From: Litoditis marina
Lineage: Eukaryota; Nematoda; Chromadorea; Rhabditida; Rhabditidae
DNA: 64,000 nt
Reading direction: 5' to 3'
Assembly (NCBI GenBank): GCA_964036275.1
Contig: OZ038436.1
Coordinates: forward strand, 21,293,904 to 21,357,903
In this document: positions 11,601-22,026 of the stretch, piece by piece
How positions within the stretch are numbered: the stretch's first letter is position 1
Layout: each line of letters opens with the position of its first letter
Made by a program: the position numbers and the translations under genes
The notes under the pieces: model-generated
Databases searched by the model: none
What the model saw: only the letters and a program-made list of their open reading frames with translations
What the model was told of the DNA's origin: nothing

Positions 11601-14600
11601 TGATGAAATCAATAATAAAATGTATAAGGTCAGTTAATCATCGAAAAATCAGTTAAAAAAAGTAAATCAAAAGTAAATAAGTAAAAAAAAAGTAAAAAAA
11701 AAAGTAAAAAAGTAACGAAAAGTAAATCAGTGTTTCTCTTGATCATGGAATTATTCCAATCACTAACCGATCTTCCGCGTCCCTTCTTTGATTTTGATTT
11801 GAAGGAGGCATCCAGATTTTTCAGGTCCAGCATAGAATCCTCACGCATAGCATACTTGTTGACAGTCTAAAACATTCAGTTGAAAATACTGGGAAAATCT
11901 GAGAAACCTCATGTTTCCAATAAAAACACAACTACCCCTACTAGACCATAATAACTGCGTCTGAACGCTTCATCTAATAAGAAAAACTGAAGAGAGCATT
12001 GTAACTGCTACATCTCGATTTTCTCCCTGGGAGTGAAAATCAGGAGTAATCTGAAATCAGTATCTGGCCTATCGTGGAATCTGAATCTGAGATCTGGGAA
12101 ATCTCAAATAGAAATCTGTCAAACTCACAACATCGTGTGGGGCAATGGGTGCACGGGTGCGTCTCTCGGGGAAATCTTCTTCCACGAATACATCGGGAAT
12201 ATTGGCATTCAGTACGTCGGTGGCACAGCTCAGAGGGTTGATCGAGCACGAGGACTGAAAACACTATAGTCGTCGCCCACGGAAAGACGAGAGGGTACGG
12301 TATATCTCACTTTCCGCTGTGTACGCACACGTGTCTTCGATTCCAAAGCTTGTCATTTATGTGCTCTAATAGCGCAGTGGTTAGCGTTCTGCTACGAAAC
12401 TTTTGCTCGCAGGTTCGATCCCGGCCAGAGACAGAAATTTATAAATTTGGCACTCACTTTAGCTTTCAGTGAACACAATCAAAAAGGTAATCTAATGCAG
12501 GGTAAAAGCCAGTTATCTTGTTAAAACATTTTACAAGCCCCCTCAACGTTTAGCGGAACTTATATAGTGAGTGCCAAAATTATAAATTGTCTCTCGCCGG
12601 GATCGAACCTGCGAGCAAAAGATTCGTAGCAGGGCGCCTACCACTGCGCTGTTAGAGCACATAACTGGCATGCCTTGGAATCGGAGACATGTGTAAGTAC
12701 ATAGCGGGAAGTAAGATATACAGTACTCTATCGCCTTTCCGTTGGCGACGACTATACCGAACCTTGTGAATATGTAACAAAAGTTAAAGAAACCGTTCCT
12801 CTCTAATTTGAGTTTCACGAAAAATTTAAAAAGCTCAAAAAAGTTTCTTAATGTCTTCCCATTGACCATGAAAACACTTTCTGATTGAAAATTTGTAAAA
12901 TTTGCATAACGTCAAGCAATGAAGAATGGGGAATGAACATTTTCACTGTCACGCAATTTGACTTGTTTCATTTACATCCAGATTTATTTTGATTTTTTAG
13001 TTTCCCATTGTGTAGTCGCGTGTGATAGAGTGTTTTAAAATCATTTTTGCACTTCTATAGGCTATTTTGAGCATACCCCGTACGCAACTCCCCTATCGGT
13101 GTCATTACGTAAGCCGCTTTTCTGAGAAAACGAAGCAAGATAGGGATATAAAAGTATATATTTTTGATAATGGTTTTTAATTTGCCATAGAGTCAGATTG
13201 TTAAATCAAAGGTCTAAATTAAAGCGGGACGGATTCTAGTTTATGAATGTGTATCAGTGTGAACTACTGTAATAAAAAAACTCAGGAGAAAAACGTAATG
13301 AGATGCTAACTGTTAACAAAGAAAAACAAAGAATGAACCAAAAAATAAAATTCTTGAACTCACGTCCACTTTTCTCGGGTTGTAGCAGCGCAGATTAGCA
13401 TACGGATTGTTCGATTCGGCGGCGTCAGTCTTTCTAGTCGCGTAAACCTGAGGCTGCCCGGGCATGGTGGGGGCGTACTCCATGCGCACGTATTGCCCGG
13501 CTGGCTGGTAAGGCATCTGCGGCATGGGCATGTAGCCGCCATAGACGGGCGGCGCGTACATGTAGCCGGCACCCTGGTAGTAGTTGGGCACGGCCTGGGC
13601 CATGTTCTGGGGCATCATTGGGGTCATGGTCTGGGGCATCATTGGGGCCATAGTCTGGGGCATTATTTGTGCCATGTTCTGGGGCAGCAATGGGGGCATA
13701 GTCTGAGGCATCATTGGGTATGACATCGGGTAGGGATACTGTACGGGGGCTTGGAATTGAGGAGCAAAGAAATTGGGCTGTGGCTGCATGGGCATGGCAT
13801 ATGCGTAGGCCGAGTTGCTCTGCAAAATGAGAATAAAGTGTTTGCTCCAGTTTTTCGTTTCAGATTATCTACGTTTTTCTAGTCCTTCTCCCTAGAACCC
13901 GAAACATTGATCCAGATTAAACAACTCGTGCTTATTACAGCACTGTTTAGTCGAGAACTCAAAAAAATACGACGAAACACAAACAGTTAAGAAAGGTTAA
14001 AAGTTTCACAATTCAGTTTAAACTAAACCAACACCAAACTAAACAACAAACTAAACAACAGTTCCGTTTTTCAAACTTCCCCTTGGGCAGAAAAGATTAG
14101 ATAGTTATGTAACTCACCGGCTGCAGAACTTCTTTGAGCTGTCCATCGGGAGTGATGTAGGCGTACGAAGAGTTGGTCTGAAACATTCAGTTCATATAGA
14201 TTCTAGTGACTTTCTTAAAGGGACCGTACCTCTATACTGTGCAATGTACGTAATTTTTGAAATATGAAAGATTTCATTTATTATGTTCCGCGATGAAAGT
14301 CATTTATCCTGTTTGAGATGACACATTATTACGGAGCAAAACAGAAGCCAACGAGATTTGGGTTACTGTAATGCAGCAATCCTTAATCTATCACTGCTTT
14401 GTAGTTATCATGATATTTACAAATCTTTCTCCACAGATTTCATATTGATAAATTTGGCCATCTTTTGAATGTGGTTTTGTAATTTTATAGACATTTTGAA
14501 AATTTCGTACGTAGGTGAACTCGGCGGTGTATGTACGTGCGCGTGGTCGCGCCACATTTTCGAGAACACGGAGCAAGACAGGAAGTTGACACCTATATGA

Positions 14601-17600
14601 ATGATTTCGGTTTTTTAATGTGAACAATACCAACTAATCAGCTCGAACCTCGAACCTCCAAATAAAGAGGAACGGTCCCTTTAAAGCTAGCCTACATGAT
14701 GTATTTTGCTCTATCCCGTTTGTTTGTAGTTTGATCCCGTTGCTTTTTAATCGAAATTTGTGAATTACAATTGTTTCGTGATAAAACGATTACTCCATCA
14801 CTTTCTATACCGTAGGCCAGAAGTTTAGATCAAAATGATCAAAAACACCCAAACAACTCACCACGTTCGGTGCCCCGTAGTTGTATGCGTATTCGGAGCC
14901 AGTCTAAAAAAAGAAATGTCTGAATACGTTTTTGTGCGAAGAATATAATCCTCAAAAATCAAAAACTACATTTGAGATGCTCGCGAATTTGTATTCAAAA
15001 TGTGCAATGAAAATTACACTTCAGAACACAAAAATGTGTTTAAAAACCAACCAGACTGGGAACAGCGGTTAGATCGAGGGATGAACCACTGTGGTGCTTG
15101 TACTTGTTGACAGTCTGAAAACAAATTGTTATAGACAGTACACAGCTGGATTCGTCGAATACTATAGGTAACAAACTACCAAAAAAATACTAAACATTTG
15201 TATTTTGAAAATTCAATATAAATTAAAATTAAATATAAATATAAAGACAAGTATAAAAAATTGCCCGTCAAGAATAGAGCTACCAACGTTTCAGTTGTGT
15301 ACTGTAGACTATTCGCAAAATAGCAACTTCCATCTTAGTCAAAAAGCCACTATTTTTTGTGCAGCTTACGTTAACTGATTATTTACAACGAATTTTAATG
15401 TGTGATCTCGGTTGTGATTTCTTATTAAAGGGGGACAGAAAGGAAAGTTAATATGAAAGAGCTTATCAAGAAAAACCGATAGGTATAACTTTTAGTTCAA
15501 AGTAACGAACCTAATTTGCATACGGTTGACACGTGTTTGCCTGTTTTGGCGCGCGCAACGTTATATTTAGGTACCCCGGGGTACCTAAACTAGCTTTCCT
15601 TTCTGCCCCCCTTTAATTGATGTTAATGAATGGTTTGATTGTACAGAAATCCGAATAATAAGTTTACCTTCGCATCTCCAAGAACTCTCGCGGTTTCAGA
15701 CGACAACTTGATCTGAAATGTGCATCATCAATTGTGATACTGCCGTGAGCACAAGACCATTTCAGATTCTGAATTTGTTCAATATCTACCGCACAAGAGA
15801 TGAGAGCCGCAAATAGCAGAATTCGATTTTTCCAAACGTAGCTTTCTCATTACGAACTAGGTTCTAAGTTAGTGAAGCAATGTAAAATTTATTATTACGA
15901 GCGCCGAGAGAGAGGACATACCCGTACAGTATTATGCTGCGTTCACTCTAATCGACAACATTGTAGCATTCACTACTGGAGTGTTGTTACCGTTGCTCGC
16001 ACACTTTCAGCGCGTGCAAGAGCGAGAAGACTAAATATCCGAACATTGTATTATCTAGCCAAACTAACAATCGTGATCAAATAATTAGAATCAGAAGAAC
16101 AACGACTTATTGCTGGAGAAGTCTTGTAACTGAAAACGTACAATGCTGGGAACAGCGGCAAGATCGATGTAGGAACCAATGTGATGTCTGTACTTGTTCA
16201 TCGTCTGAAATAATACAAAATACGTTGTCTAAACAAATGACTTATGAAAAAACAACTTATTCACGAACTAAGGAAAAAACATTTGCTTAAGAAAAACGGT
16301 ACCTTCATATCTTCCACACTCTTCGCTCCACCAGAAGAGACTTGGCTCTGAAAATAAAATTTACGAATTTGATAAAAAGGGAAATTAGGTAAGGTCTTGT
16401 AATTGAAAACGTACGATACTAGGAACAGCAGCCAGGTCGACCACAGAACCATTATGGTGCTTGTACTTGTTCACAGTCTGAAAAAAACATAATAAGGAAT
16501 GGCATAAAGTTTTCATCGGCTGGATCAAGTTAATTTCACATAATTGTTTTGTACGAAAAATATGTAACTTACAAGATAATAACAATTATACTGATAACCT
16601 CAAAGTGCTTCACCGACCAAATGTTTTTCTGATGCAGCCGAAATTACCTTGTTATCTTTCACACTCTTTGCTTCAACAGAAGATGATTTTCTCTGAAACA
16701 TGAAATAAGTGAAGACAATGAAATAAGTGGATCTTTGTAGGACAGGAAACAAAGTCAGGCATCTGTTCTGCTATGAGACATGGTTCGAAACAACTGAAGT
16801 GTTGGGATGATGTTCAGTACTAGTAAAATTTGGCGACTTTTTGCGACAAAGTGGTCGGCTCAAGGGCATTTCAAAGTAATTTAGTTATCTTCAAACTAGA
16901 CAATTACTAGCTACTGGTCACATAACGTGTGAAGGTCACAAAAATTCGTTGAGATGTGATAGGCATCTCATTTACATGTTATCAAGACTATACCAGAGGT
17001 AAACCCGGGTAAAGGATGCTTGAAGATTGACTAATTCATTTAGTTTGAAAAATGAAGTGACAAAGGCTATTTGATGGATTTTTTTTTACTATTTTTCAAT
17101 AAAATGTTGATAATAGAAAAATCAAAACCAACCAGACTGGGTACAGCGGAAAGATCGACCGTCGAACCACGGTGATGCTGGTACTTGTTCATAGTCTAAA
17201 GTTGAACAGTTTACAAACTTTAAAAGTTGTACGAACAAAACTGAAACGCTAAATACTTCAACCCTGCAAATTCAAAACCCCTCCAATCAATATCGCGATT
17301 ACTCAATGTGACGATAGTTGAAATCAAATACTCAAACTTTCAAATGAAATAAAAGTCAAAAAATTGAGTTTAGTTAAATACCTTCGTCGCATCATTCGCG
17401 GCCTTCGCCCGATCGTAAGCATCGAACTGAAATAGTTGTACTTATTTATGCTACTCATTCAAGTAACCAACATTCTTTCCTACATTCGCTGAACTAACCT
17501 CTCTTTCCGAGATGCTATGATTGCTGTCCGTAACAATGGCGGACCTCATAGGAGGCTTGCAGAAGACCGCAGGACTATTCGGCTGAAATATTTATCAAAA

Positions 17601-18693
17601 GTGTTGAAATGAACACCTATTTTTCCTATTTGCTAAGTTCAATATTGCCATCTTCAACCAGTTTTCCTGTTGTTGTCTTGAATCTCTTCATGAAAGAGCC
17701 CTAGACCCTGTTTACGTTTTCGAAAAGTCTACTAGTGCTTTCAGTTTCCTTTTCCACGTAAACGTGCCTATTGACAGGTTCAGAATTCTATCATGTCTGG
17801 GGAGTTACCATGCTTACGGTTTGCAAAGAAGAAACCGGTTGTTTTGCAGAAAAAAAAGCTCTAAAAAGCTCTAGCCAGTTTTTTTGGCTTAACGGTGAAA
17901 AAAAAATCAGTTTACTTCCAGAAGCGATATTGAACAGCAACTGAGAACAATTTTGAGCTGAACATTTCACACTACATGGATATTTCGCACTTCCATGTGG
18001 ACACGGAAAATCGAACATGATCCAAGATCACACAAATGTTTCAGCGAGTTTATTTTACCTGCTCTCTGTGACTCGAATTTTTCAGGTAAGGACGCGAAGC
18101 ATTTAGAAGACGATCCTGAAATTGATACTAATACAGTATCTCCTTTACATCCTTTTCACATAAATTTATTAATCAAATGAATATTCTTTCAACTCTTCCA
18201 ACTGTTCGGTGAAAACCCTGGGTCGTGCAACAAGACGCATACTAGGAACTAAATTATTGAACGAAAAGAAGAGAGAAAAACTGGTCACTGTAATTGGAAG
18301 AGAGTAGAGAACCAACTAACGTTCAGACCCTCTTCTTGAATATGGAAAGACGTTGTGTCTTAGAAAGAAACCTACGAAATGCAAACGATAAACTCGTTAG
18401 ACTAGCTTAGATTCTATTACTATTCAGTTACTGATTCTAAACTTGAATACAAACTGTTCAGATATAACACCATATGTGATGTGTATGATGGTCACCGCTT
18501 CAAAACAATGCAATGTGAAAGAATAAATGAATGAAATTTTAAAAAAAAACTAGGACAGGACAGAAACTTAGCCAACTCACTTGATTGTAGCTCATCTCGA
18601 TGAAGACCGGCGGCGAGGGTGACTGCTTGAAAAATGATGGGCCTTCTGGATTCAGATTCACGTAGCCGTTCACGTGGACTCGGCGTGTACTCC
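8661..18693 (-). CDS. Modular low-complexity protein assembled from ~23 phase-0 exons
   Basis: Exons in transcript order: 18693-18581, 17582-17499, 17426-17382, 17195-17133, 16692-16648, 16477-16415, 16347-16303, 16204-16142, 15712-15668, 15114-15052, 14903-14862, 14177-14118, 13819-13364, 12254-12129, 11866-11768, 11464-11345, 11057-10929, 10654-10529, 10144-10067, 9834-9709, 9442-9323, 9079-9023, 8681-8661. Every junction between them falls between codons. About 728 residues are visible. Four 21-residue exons read TxNKYxHHxGS..DLxAVPS, alternating with 15-residue exons. Then come three exons starting TGSEYAY, TNSSYAY and SNSAYAY, the last a 152-residue Met/Pro/Gln-rich segment. After that come 40-42-residue exons with (L/I)PD(L/V)F(V/M), alternating with TLNKNLRGA-type exons. 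The first listed exon enters with 2 nt, so either an upstream exon is missing or translation starts at its in-frame MSYNQ. Family not recognised; probably disordered, possibly a scaffold (inference). Confidence 0.8.
12361..12433 (+). other. tRNA-like sequence in left arm of fold-back element
   Basis: A-box-like TAGCGCAGTGGTT and B-box GGTTCGATCCC are correctly ordered and spaced in a 73-bp tRNA-sized unit beginning GTGCTCTAA. The acceptor ends pair poorly and no normal anticodon stem forms. It is therefore probably a tRNA-derived or tRNA-mimicking repeat, not a functional tRNA gene. Confidence 0.6.
12588..12660 (-). other. tRNA-like sequence in right arm of fold-back element
   Basis: This is the inverted partner of 12361-12433. 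Reading the minus strand, it begins GTGCTCTAACAGCGCAGTGG and ends with the B-box GGTTCGATCCC and CGGCGAGAGAC. The anticodon-arm region is again degenerate. Confidence 0.6.
14219..14680. mobile_element. TTAA-flanked inverted-repeat element (MITE)
   Basis: It starts AGGGACCGTACCTCT and ends AGAGGAACGGTCCCT, a 15-bp terminal inverted repeat with one mismatch. TTAA lies directly outside each end (14215-14218 and 14681-14684), the duplication expected for piggyBac-type insertion. It lies in an intron of the modular gene. The minus-strand open frame inside has no transposase character. Confidence 0.8.
15429..15612. mobile_element. Short TTAA-flanked inverted-repeat element (MITE) with central palindrome
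   Basis: It starts AGGGGGACAGAAAGGAAAG and ends CTTTCCTTTCTGCCCCCCT, about 20 bp of inverted repeat with TTAA on both sides (15425-15428, 15613-15616). Inside is a perfect 24-bp palindrome centred on TACCCCGGGGTA (about 15569-15592). It sits in an intron of the modular gene; the termini resemble but differ from the element at 14219-14680. Confidence 0.8.
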
Positions 18694-18812
18694 CTGTTTA
18701 ACGGGAAGAAAAGTTTGAGCAAAGTGCGGAATCATGAAAAAACACGTGAAGACCCCGAAAACTGAAAAATACTTTCAACTGTTTTGTTCAAAAGACCGGT
18801 GGTGCTCCAGTT

Positions 18813-19957
18813 ATGGACGGAGATGTGCAAGAAGATCGTCACCACAAAAAGTTCGAGCAGTGCACGGAATGCGGTCAGATGGTGAGACCCATCTATACGG
18901 AACTACCATGTCTTCTTTGTAGTTTGAGGTCGATAGACGCTATCTTACAAACTTTAACTGAAACCAACAGAATCAAACTACAAACTAATCGGTATATAGG
19001 ACTGTATTGAAGTGGACGAACCCAATAGCTAACAGAACAGAGTGGTAGTTCGACCATTGTCTCCACAAAGGTTTCACACTGTTGTACTTCTTCCTTCCCA
19101 CTCCATCTTATTCTTGTGAAGGCGGATTCGTACGATAGCGTACGAGAAAACAAATGAATGAGCCCAATGTAGATCATGGAACGCTGTTCCGAACAACCTA
19201 GCCATACAAACTTATGAATATGATATTTCTATGTTGTAGATTTTCTATAACAGCTCCCATTTTCAGACGTTGGAGAAAGTGTACACAGCGCATGGGGTCA
19301 TTTGTTGTCTCGGACTGTGGTGGCTATGCTGTATTGGCTGCTGTTGCTGTAGGTAAGTAGAGTTAGTGCCCAAGATTTCTAGAAATCGCACAAAAATCAT
19401 TTTTGTTCATTTAAGTCACACAGATCATTCATCCAACTAGAATAGACAAAAGCGAAGTTTTCATACCGCAAATTTACAACCAAAACTAAAAGTTCACCCT
19501 TTCAAAGTCTGTGAGTGTAAGTTTGGTAGTGCTATTGACATTGTTGGAACACCTCGCGTTTTGTCCATGAATGTCTAAAAATAAACGTCGACTAAAAAAT
19601 TCACCATTTTCATATCCAATTTTTTTCCATCGGACTAGCATCTCGAAAGTTCAGGTTACTTCGGGACGACTTTTGCGAGACGTGCTATTCCGAGCGGTTC
19701 ATGGAAAAGGCGAAGGAAGTTCGGAGGACAAAGGTATATAGTCAACAACATTCCTTCAGAGACTCCTACAGTACACATTCGAGTTTGTCCATGACCGATT
19801 TTCAATATGAACTCCCATTCTGTTTCGATTTCCTTTAAAACGTTTTTTCCAGCTTTATATGGACGACAAATCAGGATTTGATCAGCCAGTGGTAGATGAA
19901 GGAATTAAAGAGGAGCCGCCGCAAGTCATCGAAATTATGAACAAGAAGAAGGCTTAG
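18813..19957 (+). CDS. Small membrane protein with Cys-rich hairpin flanked by CxxC pairs (LITAF-like)
   Basis: Four exons (18813-18881, 19267-19352, 19655-19733, 19853-19957) give about 112 residues. The order is an acidic start (MDGDVQEDRHH), CTEC, a hydrophobic Cys-rich segment (CCLGLWWLCCIGCCCC), CETC, then a charged C-terminus ending MNKKKA. CxxC - membrane hairpin - CxxC is the architecture of LITAF-domain proteins, which bind zinc and sit on the cytosolic face of endosomal membranes. The canonical HxCPxC half is not clear, so this family call is tentative. AATAAA follows at about 20002. The start lies only 120 bp from the first visible exon of the divergent modular gene. Confidence 0.75.
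18917..18984. repeat. Miniature inverted-repeat element, TTGTAGTTTGAT family
   Basis: TTTGTAGTTTGA and TCAAACTACAAA are exact inverted ends enclosing about 44 bp, inside intron 1 of the LITAF-like gene. Confidence 0.7.
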
Positions 19958-20487
19958 AAGAAGAAAATACAATCGCGAAAATCATGACACTCATCAATTG
20001 ATAATAAAATGTAGACAAGTTTGCAGTCCGTTTGTATAAAAGTTGAGAGACCGAATCAAATGACTATCTTTTGGTACAGCTTGGTTCCACTTCGAAAAAA
20101 TGAGCGAAACACAGCTCTCCCACACATTACAAGCAATAAAGTAATCAAATAAACTACTAATTTGTGTGTTACAACGAGAGAACCTGGCTCATTTTACTTT
20201 CCAGCTCGAGAGATTACGATAGTTTCAAAACAAAAACCCCAAGTTGTATCGATTGGACAACGGCAACCCATTCTACCTCAATCCAAAAAAGATCGAACCC
20301 CGACACAAATTCTCTCGGAACTTCCCGTTGACAAGTGAAACAAGGGTGGTCAAGAACGGCTTTGTTTTCTCGACTGTTTTGGTTCTCGAGTTGGAATGGC
20401 GGCATAACGTGTTTTTACCTGACTCCATCTCTAACCGTATGCGATTCGGCTCATTTGAAGAATATTTACTGACCGACTCGGCTGCAA

Positions 20488-21469
20488 ATGAGTACTCAAC
20501 CCAGAAAATCGCAGTCACAAGAGGTTCGTTCAGCGACAAAATATAGCTTTACTTTAGCCCCCCCCCTTTTTTTTTTGTTCTTCGGGAGGACGCATGTCAT
20601 TCGGGATTTAGTATTTTCAGGGTTCGAGCACACTTCAATTGTTGTTTGGTCTGCATTTACAGTGCAGATTTTGAGTACCTCCAATTACGGTTACGAAATG
20701 CTATAGAGCATTCATTATGCCCGCAAATGAGAGAGTGTGTAGATCAAAGATACGCAGATGTTCCAATCGCTGAAATAATTCTATTACTGGGACCTTGCCG
20801 TGTCCACGGGGAGAGACTTCGCAGATCAAACTACAACTCACATTCGAGCAATCTATAATTTGAAATAATAATTGTGATAGAGAAGTGATGAGAATTAGAA
20901 CAACAATGATTTCTGTTATTATTCAGTATCTTCTGAACGTGCTGACGCCGAAGACTTCGGCGGAGATAGCCAAGGCGGTGGCGGAATCTGAAGTGGGCGA
21001 CGACCTACCACCCCTACAAGCCAGCCCCTCCGAGTACTGTCTACAGGACATTAACAGAGTTGTGGTGGGTTTATCGTTCCTTCTCGTTTTTTCACTTTCT
21101 GAAAAAAACTTTACAGTGCTTTTCACGTTTTCATCACTGACACAACGTTAAAACCAATCAAACAGTTAGGAAAGTTCATTATTTTTTATTAACATATAAG
21201 AAAAACCTGGTTATATAGGTTTACCGTTGTTTCGCACGCTGTCCTACATTGCGTAGATGAAGCTTCTAATCAAGTTTTGCTAGTTCACGATGAGAAATAG
21301 TAATGTGAGACCGTAATAGTCTGCTCTGAACAGAAGGAAAAACAACAAACTAAATAAGTTCTAGTAATTATTAATTATGTAACCGTTTTATTTTCAGTCG
21401 AACAATCAATTGGTGAAGGCTTTCAACTCGGCGGAACGAAAAAAGATGAACGAAATTGCACAACAATAG
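20488..21469 (+). CDS. Small unknown protein, 81 residues
   Basis: Three exons, all joined between codons: 20488-20523 (MSTQPRKSQSQE), 20927-21064 and 21398-21469 (stop TAG). Donors are GTTCGT and GTGGGT; acceptors are ATTCAG and TTTTCAG. The protein is polar, with an amphipathic first half (YLLNVLTPKTSAEIAKAVAE), a proline-containing linker and a basic helical end (VKAFNSAERKKMNEIAQQ). There is no signal peptide or membrane segment. It lies about 480 bp downstream of the LITAF-like gene on the same strand, which would allow an operon but does not show one. Family not recognised. An extra exon between the first two cannot be excluded. Confidence 0.6.
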
Positions 21470-22026
21470 TTTGCCGAAGAATGAAACAAATACTGCATAA
21501 AATCATGTTATCTCTAAGAAGTAAATAAAATGCTTGAATGTAGAGTACATTCATTTAAGCAACAGTATTTTCATAGTGCAAGGGTTACTGTATTTGCAGA
21601 CAATTTTTGCTGGTTCACACTCTGAAACAGCACAACAGTAATTTCCACGCGACCTTTCGAGTGTTTTGCTTCTTACTGTACTAGGTCTGAAGTCTGAACA
21701 CCGTTTCGCGCGATTTTCAACCACCAAGAAATAATCCGCTCTTGCTAACAACAGTGGTGTACTGTTGTAAAAAAAAACAGAACTATTGGATGAACAACGA
21801 GCTCCTGGTTCGATTTTCAGCAAGTCTTGAAAAATAAGTTATGCAACTATCGGTTTGTTTCATTACAGAAAAGTATTCTTTCAATCAAATGTAAACCTAT
21901 AAAATAAAAAACTTCGCCATATCAGGCTTGCTTATTTCGATCGACCTCTTGGCTTTCGAGAAACACTGTTCAGGAACAAAAACATTTATTTCAATCAGAG
22001 ATCTTCATATCTGTATAACAAAACAA

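Larger units (their letters stand above)
12265..12756. mobile_element. Fold-back element with tRNA-like sequences in both arms
   Basis: The left arm starts TATAGTCGTCGCC and the right arm is its near-identical reverse complement (GGCGACGACTATA). The arms run about 190 bp each (12265-12455 and 12570-12756). Flanking TA at both ends suggests a TA target duplication as in Tc1/mariner-type MITEs. It sits in the intron between the Met/Pro/Gln-rich exon and the next exon of the modular gene. No transposase is present. Confidence 0.75.

Noticed and set aside
12361..12660. Two functional tRNA genes
   Set aside because: Boxes A and B are present but the acceptor and anticodon stems do not pair properly, and both lie inside inverted arms of a mobile element.
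13493..13723. Plus-strand frame rich in Gly/His
   Set aside because: Antisense shadow of the Met/Pro/Gln-rich exon of the minus-strand modular gene.
18492..18722. Minus-strand frame beginning MLKLFFPLNRE
   Set aside because: It overlaps the first visible exon of the modular gene in the wrong frame; the frame ending MSYNQ joins in phase with the next exon.
20214..20546. Overlapping frames on both strands
   Set aside because: No acceptor/donor support and no continuity; only MSTQPRKSQSQE at 20488 joins to downstream exons.
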